Position numbers and translations under genes: made by a program
Notes under the pieces: generated by a model
Seen by the model: only the letters and a program-made list of their open reading frames with translations
What the model was told of the DNA's origin: nothing
Databases searched by the model: none
In this document: piece after piece, positions 9,044 to 17,296 of the stretch
How positions within the stretch are numbered: the stretch's first letter is position 1
Layout: each line of letters opens with the position of its first letter
Origin: Rhynchopus euleeides
Taxonomy: Eukaryota > Euglenozoa > Diplonemea > Diplonemida > Diplonemidae
Direction of reading: 5' to 3'
Assembly (NCBI GenBank): GCA_963210315.1
Contig: OY723244.1
Location: 620,001-684,000, forward strand
DNA length: 64,000 bases

Positions 9044-10027
9044 TTAATTCCAGTTGGTGTTGCCCCGGGGTTTCCCCCCCTTTCCCCCCTTTCCCTGAAA
9101 TGTGTGGTGGGGGTAGGGGGAATACCGATTCGGGGGGGGAAAAGACTGGGGAGGGCCACCGTTGCCCCCCTTTCCCCCCTTCGTCGTGCGTGCACGCCCC
9201 GCCAGCTTGGCGATGGCCCGGTCAGCAGCGGATGCTTCCGTGTCGGCCGTCCGCATCTCCGCCTCCACCTGCGCCCGGGGGATCCTGTGTTGTTTCCACG
9301 CCTCATTCACCACCAGCTCGTGCAGCAGCTGGTTCCCCATCTGGGTCACGGTGGTGGACCAGAACCCCCGCTCAGCAGCCTCCTGCGCGAGGGCGACCCA
9401 CGTGCTCAGGTGGGTCACCTTGTTCGATGTCCCGAACTGCAGCCTCAGGTCTCGGATCATCTCCCGCGCCGCTGCCACCCCTCCTGCCTTCAAAAACCCC
9501 TGCCACTGGGAGACGCAAGCCGGCCTCATGTTGGGCAGGCTGAGGGCCGACTGCAGGTTCCCGATTGTCGGGAGCTTGGGGGGGTCCTGGGCAGGGGGGC
9601 TGCTCCCCTCCGGTTGCGCCTGTGCCGCCCCGGCCTCACCTCCCGCTTTCCCCCCAGTCCCCGCCTGCTTGGCGCCTTCGCGGACCGCCTTGGCGAGGTC
9701 TAGTACCGACTCTCTCATGAGGTCGAGTTGTGCCTTGGTCTGCTTCCTCGCGTATTCATGCACCGATCTGAGGTTGGCGTAGTCAAACCCCACCACGGGG
9801 ATGGTGCATTCTTGCAACCCCGTGGGCTCGACTTCATCGAGTTCCTCTAACGGCAGGGTGTAGAGGATGGTGTACGTGTTGTCCTCATTTTTTCGCAGCA
9901 CCCCCGCGTGGCGAGAGTACTCTCCCCCAATTTCGTCGCCATCCTGTGGGGATGCTCTGACCTCGTACACAATCTCGGTCACTCCGCGCTGGTGGAGCCT
10001 GTCGAGCATCTGTGTAACCGCTTCCAT
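9044..10027 (-). CDS. VL1 gag-like protein (copy 2)
   Basis: This is a 327-residue putative structural/nucleocapsid protein, identical to copy 1. It has an N-terminal mixed alpha/beta region, an Ala/Gly/Pro-rich linker at about 120-160, a helical core, and a C-terminal tail of G-G-K-G-G motifs. The assignment to gag rests on position and on weak similarity to the first gene of VL2; it is not a recognised named domain. Confidence 0.7.
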   Translation of the reverse strand: MEAVTQMLDRLHQRGVTEIVYEVRASPQDGDEIGGEYSRHAGVLRKNEDNTYTILYTLPLEELDEVEPTGLQECTIPVVGFDYANLRSVHEYARKQTKAQLDLMRESVLDLAKAVREGAKQAGTGGKAGGEAGAAQAQPEGSSPPAQDPPKLPTIGNLQSALSLPNMRPACVSQWQGFLKAGGVAAAREMIRDLRLQFGTSNKVTHLSTWVALAQEAAERGFWSTTVTQMGNQLLHELVVNEAWKQHRIPRAQVEAEMRTADTEASAADRAIAKLAGRARTTKGGKGGNGGPPQSFPPPNRYSPYPHHTFQGKGGKGGKPRGNTNWN

Positions 10028-10065
10028 TTTAAGAGCTTCTCCCACGGACTGCTTCTCTGAAGTGT

Positions 10066-10282
10066 AAAAAGAGAAAGGCTTTGCGCAGTCCGTGGGAGAA
10101 AGTAAGTTGGAGCTTGTCGTTACCTGAGGTGTGGGGGGTTGTGTGTAAAACCCAAGAATTATACGGACTGCAAGCCAACATTCCTGTGACCGAATAGAGA
10201 AGGGGAGAGATGGCATGGAACCGAGGGGAGAGGGGGGCAGGAACCTTGGGAACTCCGACTAGTGAGCAGGCCCACTGTGGCC
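10066..10282 (-). repeat. VL1 terminal repeat A1 (copy 2)
   Basis: This is the 5' terminal repeat of the complete element and equals A2 at 5784-6000. The adjoining base at 10283 is the start of truncated VL2 sequence. Confidence 0.88.
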
Positions 10283-10283
10283 A

Positions 10284-11009
10284 GTGACGGCGTCGCAGGA
10301 AGCGATGCAACGCTCGCTGGAGCAGCAGGCGCAGGAGTTCCGCGAGCGTGCGGAGGAGCAGACGAGGTCCTTCCGGCTGGAGCTGGATGCTCGCCTGCGG
10401 CAGCACCAGGACTATGTGCAACGTCAGCAGCAGCAGTGGGCTCACCCGCCACCGTCTCCGCCAGCACCGCCGTCCCCCATGGCCATGTCTGCCGGGATGC
10501 CGTACCCCGGGTCGGAGCGACACCCCGCGGACGCAGCCGACGTCCTGGAGTGGGATTCGCTGATCGAGTCCGACGCACCGTATCTGGTGCTACAGCTGGA
10601 GACCCGCTGGGTGTCGGGGTCGTCGCACCTCCCTGGAGGCCGCATCCTGGATGAGGCGTTCGCAGCGTTGCGCCTGTGGATTCTTGCCACGGCGTACGTG
10701 TCTGGCTGGGGGCGCACTCCCCAGCGGGAGCTGGGGAATCACCTGCTGCGACAGGTGCTGCTGCAGGTCGCGTTCGTGCGCGACAGGGTGCCGCGCGCCG
10801 CCATCGAGCGGCACCTTGCGAAGGAGGACCCCACTTCCCACCCGGTGATGCGGGCGGCTGCGGCTGTGGGGCCGGGGGCCGCCGCCCCCCACACACAACA
10901 ACAACACACGCGCCCCCGCGCCGCTGCTCGGGCCCCCCAGCAGCGCATCGCGGCGAAGGCACCGGCGAGGGCGCCGGGAAACGGCAGGGCCGGGGGCGGG
11001 CGCGCGTGA
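10284..11009 (+). CDS. VL2 gag-like protein, 5' truncated
   Basis: The frame is open from the junction with VL1 at 10283, and its first ATG is at 10305 (234 residues). A Gln/Glu/Arg-rich probable coiled coil comes first (residues 1-60), then a Pro-rich linker, a helical core containing L-L-R-Q-V-L and R-V-P-R-A-A, and an Ala/Arg/Gly-rich basic tail. The core resembles VL1 gag (L-L-H-E-L-V, R-I-P-R-A-Q). No zinc knuckle is seen. The N-terminus was probably lost at the VL1 boundary. Confidence 0.6.
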   Translation: MTASQEAMQRSLEQQAQEFRERAEEQTRSFRLELDARLRQHQDYVQRQQQQWAHPPPSPPAPPSPMAMSAGMPYPGSERHPADAADVLEWDSLIESDAPYLVLQLETRWVSGSSHLPGGRILDEAFAALRLWILATAYVSGWGRTPQRELGNHLLRQVLLQVAFVRDRVPRAAIERHLAKEDPTSHPVMRAAAAVGPGAAAPHTQQQHTRPRAAARAPQQRIAAKAPARAPGNGRAGGGRA

Positions 11010-11222
11010 CTGCCCACCTTCCGGCTTCAGACCCACCCCCCCCTCACGCTTCTACATCACCCCGCCCCTCGCCGCCCAACACACCCCCCTGCACCCGCCC
11101 ACAACATCATCAACAACGTCACCAACAAAACAACCAACAACATCAACAACAACAACACCTCAGCAACTTCTCCTCCACCCGCCACTTCCCTTCGACCCCA
11201 CCCCGCTCAGCCAGGGCCCGCA

Positions 11223-12209
11223 ATGCCCTCAGGCGCATCCGGCGCCGCCAGCGGGAGACCATCGCTCTTCGGGAGGGCGATGATGCGGCACGTGGCCGCT
11301 CGGGTCGGGGGCGTGGCGGCGCGTCGCACGGGAGAGGTGGAGGTCGCCCCCGGGGAGGCCGTGGAGCGCCTGCAGGCCGTGGTGGCGGGGATGTGGGCAA
11401 GAAGCACTTCGTCGCAGAGGCAGCTCCTGTGGGCAAGGCTGGTGCGATGGGCCAACGAGCACGGCCTAGAAGTCGACGCCGACACCGCCATGCTGTTCGT
11501 GCTGGCGACAGGGGTGTCGCCTCAGGGGATGCTGGCCTACGCAAAGGCGCTCTCCGGGACAATGCGGCACCTCGGCTTCGGCCAGCAGCCCCTCCTCAGC
11601 CTGGCAAGCGCGCTGCGGGCGGCCGGCGGGGCCATTCCGCAGCGGCAGGCGACGCCGATGCCGAAGGGGGTGCTCGTGGCGTGGGCGTTGCAGCAGCAGC
11701 CGCACCTCCAGCTGGCGGCGCTGACGGCGTGGAAGACCGCCAGCCGGTGGGGGGAGGTGTGCTCCCTCTCCTCGGAGCAGTACATCGCAGTGCAGCCCGG
11801 GGAGGTGATAATAGACTGGCACACCTCCCCGAAGGGCCGCCGGGCCAACCCGTTCACCCCCTCCAAGTGGACGGTGATATGCGGGGACCTGACCCCCCTC
11901 ATCGCGGAGCTGGTGACGCGCCTGCGCCCCTTCGAGCGGCTGACGGCGGTTTCGACGGCAGATGTGACGGCGATGTGGCGGGCTACACCGGAGATGGAGG
12001 ACTACTCGGGCCACAGCGTGAAGCGCGGGGCACTCACCTTCCTCTTCGGGCTCATCGGGTCGGGAGCGGATCTGTCGGAGATGCTGGTGGGCCGCCTCGC
12101 GAAGCACCACGGCGAGAGCGGCCTCTCCAGCACCACCATCCGCTACGGGGGGTGCCCCACGGAGATGGCGAGGGCGCTGCGGACGCAGGAGGTGACACGG
12201 CATCTGTGA
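11223..12209 (+). CDS. VL2 tyrosine recombinase
   Basis: This 328-residue recombinase has an N-terminal DNA-binding-like helical region (about 45-135) and a catalytic region with Arg175 (R-W-G-E), Lys204, His264, Arg268, His295/296 and Tyr308. In the usual H-x-x-R box the third position is Lys267, with Arg next to it. The VL1 enzyme has Arg at both positions, so this is either a tolerated shift or mild decay. The stop codon overlaps the start of the next gene in the string TGATG. A low-complexity CAACAA tract precedes the gene at 11010-11222. Confidence 0.85.
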   Translation: MPSGASGAASGRPSLFGRAMMRHVAARVGGVAARRTGEVEVAPGEAVERLQAVVAGMWARSTSSQRQLLWARLVRWANEHGLEVDADTAMLFVLATGVSPQGMLAYAKALSGTMRHLGFGQQPLLSLASALRAAGGAIPQRQATPMPKGVLVAWALQQQPHLQLAALTAWKTASRWGEVCSLSSEQYIAVQPGEVIIDWHTSPKGRRANPFTPSKWTVICGDLTPLIAELVTRLRPFERLTAVSTADVTAMWRATPEMEDYSGHSVKRGALTFLFGLIGSGADLSEMLVGRLAKHHGESGLSSTTIRYGGCPTEMARALRTQEVTRHL

Positions 12210-13918
12210 TGGCCGACCCTGAGTCCTTTTGCCGCAAGCAGCGGGGGCTGCACTCGATGACGCGGCGTGCGCACCAGTCGAGGCTGCCGGCGACGGAGGA
12301 GGAGCGCCGTGCGCCCCTGCATGTGTCTTCTGTGGCGGAGATGGACGTCGAGGCGCTGCGGGCGAGGATGACCGCCACTGTGAGGCGCAGGTTCGACGAG
12401 GTGTGGCGGCTGACGTTCCCTGATGCGCCCCCGCCGGGCACTTTTACTCCTTCTCCCTCTGAGGGGCGCTCCCGCCCCTCGCATCTACAACAGAAGCATG
12501 CGGAGCTGCTGGTGGAGAACGGAGTGGCTGGGCCTGCGTCGGGCCCGGGCCCCTCCCTGTGCGTGCCCTTCACTGTGATGGAGGAGAAGCCGTCGGGGTT
12601 GCGGCAGAGGTTCATCCTCTGGACCAAGCAGGCAAACGACGATCTGGAGGAGTCCTACACGGCACACGTCCCCCTGGGGCACATCTCGGGGTACCTCGAC
12701 GCGGTGTTTGCGGAGGGTGGGTCGGCGCGGGATTTCAAGTGCGGGTTTTATCAGATCCCCATCCCTGCGCCTGCACGGAGGTTCTTCCGCTTCGCTGACG
12801 AGTCGGGGGACTGGTATGAGCTGCTGAGGTTGCCCATGGGCCACTGTTGTGCGCCCGAGCTGATGCACACTTTGGCTGCTGTTGTGGGTGGGCACCGGGA
12901 CTACGTCCGCCAGGAGTTCTGCACTGCGCCTGAGGTGGGGGTCGACGTCTGGATCGACAACGTGCGTCTGACCGGCCCCCGCACCAGTGTCGAAATGGCG
13001 ACGCGGCAGATGGACAAGGTGGCTGCGGCGTGCGCTGCGACATGGAAGCCGTCTGACTCGGTGGACACGGCGACGGTCTACGAGTTTCTCGGGGTGGCAT
13101 TCGACCATGCTGCCCAGACCGTGTCTCCGTCGGACAGGCTGATGGCGAAGCTGGACAGCGTGGACTGGCAGAGGGTGACGGCTGGTGAGCTGGAGTCGCT
13201 GGGTGGAAGGTTGCTCCACGCCAGCGCCATTTCGGGAGTGTCCCCGGGGAGGTTCTGGTTTGGGATCAAGTTCCTCCGCCGGGTGACTAATTTTTTGAAC
13301 CGGGCGGTCCTTCGGCCGCCTGACCCTGTGCGGATCCCCCCATCGGTCTGCCGGGAGTTGCGGCAGTGGTGTGTGTGTGTGGGGGTTGCGCGTGTTCCCC
13401 CCCACAGAAGAGTTATTCAGTCCACACCCCCGTCTTTTACTTGCTTTGTTGACGCCTCCCTCAAGGGCTGGGGTGGCGTCTTAATAGATTCCTTTACACA
13501 AGAAATGCAGGTCATTGGTGACTCGTGGACCGCAGCCGAGTCCCAGCTGCACATTAACATTCTCGAGGCGATGGCCCTCAACAAAACAGTGCGAGCCCTT
13601 CCCCGGTCTGTGTGCGGGGGGGCGGTAGAGATCTGGGTCGACAATACGACCGTGGCAGCTGTTGTGCGCAAGCGGCTGTGTGCCGCCTGCCATCTTATTA
13701 ACAAGTCCGTCCTGGAGGCGGTAGAATACCTCACAGCCCTCCAGGTTTTGTCTTTTTCCGTTGGATACGTCCACACCTCTGCCAATCCGGCAGATCTCCC
13801 TTCCCGTATCCCCCCCTCTTGCATTTCTTCTCCCGAAACCCGGGACCAGGTTTCACTTGCGGTGCGGCGCTTCTTCACTCGCGGTGGGGCAGGCGGAGAC
13901 CTCGCCTCAACAGCCTGA
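12209..13918 (+). CDS. VL2 reverse transcriptase/RNase H
   Basis: This 569-residue protein starts at the ATG overlapping the YR stop (TGATG at 12207-12211), a typical stop-restart arrangement. RT motif A has Asp175 (R-D-F-K-C-G-F), motif B is L-P-M-G-H-C-C-A at 208-215, and motif C is W-I-D-N at 248-251. RNase H residues are Asp415 (F-V-D-A-S), Glu453, Asp478 (W-V-D-N-T) and Asp529 (N-P-A-D-L-P-S-R). The gene is intact. Its stop codon lies inside repeat B1, 49 bases before the insertion at 13967. Confidence 0.9.
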   Translation: MADPESFCRKQRGLHSMTRRAHQSRLPATEEERRAPLHVSSVAEMDVEALRARMTATVRRRFDEVWRLTFPDAPPPGTFTPSPSEGRSRPSHLQQKHAELLVENGVAGPASGPGPSLCVPFTVMEEKPSGLRQRFILWTKQANDDLEESYTAHVPLGHISGYLDAVFAEGGSARDFKCGFYQIPIPAPARRFFRFADESGDWYELLRLPMGHCCAPELMHTLAAVVGGHRDYVRQEFCTAPEVGVDVWIDNVRLTGPRTSVEMATRQMDKVAAACAATWKPSDSVDTATVYEFLGVAFDHAAQTVSPSDRLMAKLDSVDWQRVTAGELESLGGRLLHASAISGVSPGRFWFGIKFLRRVTNFLNRAVLRPPDPVRIPPSVCRELRQWCVCVGVARVPPHRRVIQSTPPSFTCFVDASLKGWGGVLIDSFTQEMQVIGDSWTAAESQLHINILEAMALNKTVRALPRSVCGGAVEIWVDNTTVAAVVRKRLCAACHLINKSVLEAVEYLTALQVLSFSVGYVHTSANPADLPSRIPPSCISSPETRDQVSLAVRRFFTRGGAGGDLASTA

Positions 13919-13966
13919 ATTGGCGGTTGTCGCGGGATCTCTTAACCCCTTCGCGTTGCAAGTGAG
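13898..13966 (+). repeat. VL2 split direct repeat B1, left part
   Basis: This equals 25057-25125 of B2. It ends in AAGTGAG (13960-13966), which is duplicated at 24623-24629 on the far side of the inserted element. The rest of B1 follows at 24630-24791. Confidence 0.82.
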
Positions 13967-13977
13967 CAAGGCTCTCG

Positions 13978-14030
13978 GGCCTCCGGAGGCGCCTCCGGAG
14001 GCCTCCGGAGGGCCTCCGGAGGCGAAAAAG
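13978..14030. repeat. CCTCCGGAGG palindromic array (left end)
   Basis: About four copies of the self-complementary decamer CCTCCGGAGG follow directly on the TIR. A much longer array is at the other end. Confidence 0.8.
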
Positions 14031-15159
14031 TCAAAAAATAGATTGCCCATTTGGTGACACCTTTTTTTTTTTGGTACGGTGAAAAAATGAAAATAGAATA
14101 CGATTTTTGGAATTTTTTGAAAGATTTTGCCCGGGGAGGCGCTAATCCGAATTATCTGGCAATAGTATTTGAGTAAATTGTGTCGTGAGGATTGTGACGA
14201 TGATGGGTGGGGTGTTGTGGGGGAGGGGATGCTGCTTCGAAGACTGGCAAGGGAGGGTGGGGGGTGGGGGCTGGGTTCACCGTCCAACCTATTACCATGC
14301 TGCAGCACTCCGCTACCTCTTTGGAATCAGCCACCATTCTGTTCCGTCTTGCCCGTTTTTCATTTCCCGGTGGCGAGGTGAAGCAACCTGTTGTTCAAAA
14401 GCAATTGAAGATTGAAAAAAAAAGCAAAGGAATGGGGGTGAATCATGATGAGGCTCATCAAGAGTCACCAACTTGAACAGCAACGCCAAAAACTGGCCAA
14501 ACAAGAAAGCAATTCAGGGCCTTTGCTGACCAAGAAAATCCACCATTAGTGTGTTTGAGTATTTCCTCCATATTTGCATTTGGGGAAATGGTGGAGATTG
14601 GCGGATTTTCCTGGCTTGCGAAGGCCCCAAGAAAGAGAAAGGCAAATCCAATGTCACCCCCCCCCCCTCCACAGCGAAGAGTTCTCCATAGGTTTTTTTA
14701 CTCTGTCTGTTCTGTATGCACTTCAATTTTATCGACTCGTCTCGAGCAGCAGTGTGAAACCTACTATTGTACATGGTGGCTCCTTCCACTCGTGGATGAA
14801 GTGAGCATTCTCTGCCAACCCCTCCGTGAACTGCGACACGCGCTTCACAGTCCAGGCGATCCTCTTCTCATCCTTCTCCTTGCCGCGCTTCATCGTTTCT
14901 GCATCCACGGAAAGATCCTGTTCGGGAGGAAAGTATGATGAGATAAAGCGAGTGATTTATGACGTTACTAATGTCACATTCTCCTACACGGTGAATGAAA
15001 TAAGACAGAAATGCTTTCCGACAGAGTGCCGTACGCCATTCCTGTGTATAACTCGTAATACTAATAGCCAGATATCGATGAGAAATTGAATATCAGTGCA
15101 TGAAAACCCAAGGTTTGATTCAAGATGACCAAGACAAATACTTGCCGAAAATGAAAATG
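14031..15159. other. Unannotated interior of the CAAGG element
   Basis: Moderately AT-rich sequence with no convincing gene. The string GATTTGGTGACAC-like at 14050-14060 with a following T run also occurs at 36905 and 40223. Short open frames of 60-130 codons lack recognisable motifs. Confidence 0.4.
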
Positions 15160-15162
15160 TCA

Positions 15163-15695
15163 GGGGGTCTTCGCTACAGGGCAGTGATCTGAGTAGGTAC
15201 CGTACCAGGTACTACCCCCCGGTACCCCCCGGGACTTCGAAAATCCAGACTTGGGTCCCAGCCCAAAAATTTTCAGAAATTAGGAATTTCCGGATCAATT
15301 CCGGACAGTAGTGTGGTCATTTTGCTCTGGGAGATGAGTTTGGTTGGTCGCAAATTTTTTTTGACCTCGGGTTCGAAGTACCCCCCCTCCATTTTTCATT
15401 TTGGGCTGGTCCACATTTCCTAAGGAAAATCGAAAAAAAATTGATTGGCCAAAAACTCATCTCCCAGAGCAAAGTGACCCCACCACGGTCCGGAAAAATT
15501 CCGGAAATGCAAATTTCGCGAAACTGAAAACGACCATTTTGGGGGTACCAGGGGGTACTACCCCCCCGGTACCTGGTACGGTACCTACTCAGATCACTGT
15601 ACAGGGTGACCGTCAGTGCGTTTTGGTGAATTCCCTGTTGAATTAGCTGAAAGCTGACGGAGAATGACGGAGGATAACGGCCAGCGAAGACCCCC
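15163..15695. mobile_element. GGGGGTCTTCGC MITE, split by a second MITE
   Basis: The ends are GGGGGTCTTCGCTAC and CAGCGAAGACCCCC, flanked by TCA at 15160-15162 and 15696-15698. Removing the insertion at 15182-15599 and one 7-bp duplication restores 108 bp, the same length as the uninterrupted copy at 60691-60798. A 3-bp target duplication and G-rich ends would fit a PIF/Harbinger- or CACTA-like class. Confidence 0.78.
15182..15599. mobile_element. 418-bp MITE, CAGTGATCTGAG ends
   Basis: The TIRs begin CAGTGATCTGAGTAGGTACC and end in the inverse. The flanks are TACAGGG at 15175-15181 and 15600-15606, a 7-bp target duplication inside another MITE. The interior has no coding capacity and has two arms with a GTTCGAAGTACC centre at about 15372. 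Confidence 0.88.
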
Positions 15696-16067
15696 TCAAA
15701 GTCATTTCAAAAAGGGTAGAGTCTGGGCTGACTCTCTTCAATTGAATTACAAGTTCAAACAGAAACTTAAAAAGACCTGTATCGGATCTTTGCAAAGTGA
15801 GTCTCAAGACAGAAATCTGGTATAGTATACCAGTGATCTGAGTAGGTACCGTACCAGGTACCGGGGGGTAGTACCCCCTGGTACCCCCAAAATGGTCGTT
15901 TTCAGTTTCGCGAAATTTGCATTTCCGGCGTTTTTCAGAGCTGTGGTGGGGTCACTTTGCTCTGGGAGATGAGTTTTTGGCCAATCAAATTTTTTCCGAT
16001 TTTCCTTAGGAAATGTGGACCAGCCCAAAATGAAAAATGGAGGGGGGGTACTTCGAACATGGGCTGC

Positions 16068-16325
16068 ATTGAATCGGATTCCAAATAAAAATTTTCGATT
16101 CCGGGAATCGTGGAATCCGGATTCGGAATCAGAATCCGGATTCCACGATTCCAGAAAAAGAGTGGAATCGGATTCCGGAATCGAAAACGCCGATTCCAAA
16201 ATTGTGGAATCCGATTCCGGAATCGAAATCACCGATTCCGGAATCGTGGAATCGGTGGAATCCGATTCCAGAATCCAGAATCGGATTCCACCGATTCCGG
16301 AATCGAGAATCGGATTCCGGAATCT
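16068..16325. repeat. GGAATCSGATTCC short palindromic repeats
   Basis: About twenty imperfect copies of GATTCCGGAATC and GAATCGGATTCC lie in both orientations. Frames translating to S-D-S-G-I-E repeats on either strand are by-products. Confidence 0.85.
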
Positions 16326-16900
16326 GACCCAAAAATGTCCAAAAATGGACAAGTCGTAGGGGGACCCCAACACCCCATATACCCCCTTCTGGGACCAAAA
16401 AGTGCACGAAAGGGGTTAAAACAGCTTAATTCGTTGATTCGTTGCAGTTCCCTGCTAAAAAACGGTTTTTGGGTGGGCGAGTAGTTGTAGAAAATCGCGA
16501 AAAATGTCAAAAAATCGAAATTTTCACAGAGGCCCAAAAACGCGTTTCTGGGTAAAAAATGGGCCCAAAAACCGATTTCTGACCATTACTGGGTGGTTTT
16601 TGGGGGTTTCTGGCCATTTTTCAGCGATTTTTCTGGTCAGAACCCACCCAGAAGCCCTGAGAAAATGGCTGGTGGCAGTTTTGGGTCGAATTGAACAGAA
16701 GGACGAATTGCTCGCCAACTCTTTCGATACATCAAAATTTGGGCATTTTCCGTTACTCTGAACACATTCGCACACCATGAAAAAATATCGAATTTTTGGT
16801 TGAAAAATCCTGTTTTTGGTTGGGCCAGGTGGCTGGCTCTCCGTCCCTGAATTGTCCCTGAATATTTCCGGCCAACACAACGGCAACACAACATAATAAA
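16326..16900. other. Gene-free spacer, CCAAAAA-rich
   Basis: Sequence is rich in short CCAAAAAT and TTTTTGGG runs. No motif-bearing frame, tRNA or splice structure was seen. Confidence 0.4.
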
Positions 16901-17296
16901 CCACGCCTGAAAATTTCCGACGCCTGCGGCGGGCTGTTTACCCCCACCCCTGCCGAGGACTTCTTCTGAGAATGGCGCTCCAAAAGTGCCAAAAATTGGT
17001 CAGACTTAGTAGAAAAAGTTGATTTTCGGAACACCTTCTTTGTTAGACCCCAAAAATTTCCGGCGCCTGCGGCGGGCTGCCCCCCTCCCCCCCCCCCCCC
17101 CCTGCCCCGCACGCGCACGTAGAGTGCGCGGCCGAGGACGTGTTCTCCCGAAAAAGTCGATTTTCGGTACACCTTAACAAAAAGGGCCCAAAAATTTCCG
17201 GCGCCTGCGGCGGGCTCCCCCCCCCGCACGCGCACGTAAAGTGCGCGGCCCTGCACGTCTTCTCCCGGAAAAAGTCGATTTTCGGTACACCTTACA
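16901..17296. repeat. Tandem GCGCCTGCGGCGGGC/CGCACGCGCACGT repeat, three units
   Basis: Three diverged units start at about 16910, 17050 and 17190 and share TTTCCGGCGCCTGCGGCGGG, GTGCGCGGCC, TTCTCCCGAAAAAGTCGATT and GGTACACCTTA. One unit also flanks VL1 at 5331-5510 and 28971-29150. Confidence 0.75.

Larger units (their letters stand above)
5511..10282 (-). mobile_element. VL1 YR retrotransposon, copy 2 (complete)
   Basis: This 4772-bp element reads, on the minus strand, A1 (10282-10066), gag-like gene, tyrosine recombinase, RT/RNase H, B1 (6257-6001), A2 (6000-5784), 16-base spacer, B2 (5767-5511). The A1-genes-B1-A2-B2 layout is the split direct repeat arrangement of YR retroelements such as Ngaro, PAT and VIPER. 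The abutting B1/A2 boundary at 6001/6000 reproduces the junction expected in a circular intermediate. Placing the recombinase before the RT is the order described for trypanosomatid VIPER and TATE elements, unlike DIRS and Ngaro. No target duplication is apparent. Confidence 0.9.

Noticed and set aside
10676-12208. N-terminal extension of the VL2 RT frame back to 10676
   Set aside because: This part overlaps gag and YR in a different frame and is low-complexity. The ATG in the TGATG overlap at 12209 is the natural start.
6273-13918. Classification as Ty3/gypsy or Copia LTR elements
   Set aside because: There is no aspartic protease or DDE integrase, and termini are split direct repeats, not LTRs. 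The recombinase has R-H-R-H-Y residues.
16068-16325. S-D-S-G-I-E repeat protein encoded by the GATTCCGGAATC tract
   Set aside because: Both strands translate to similar repeats because the DNA unit is palindromic. No flanking coding sequence exists.
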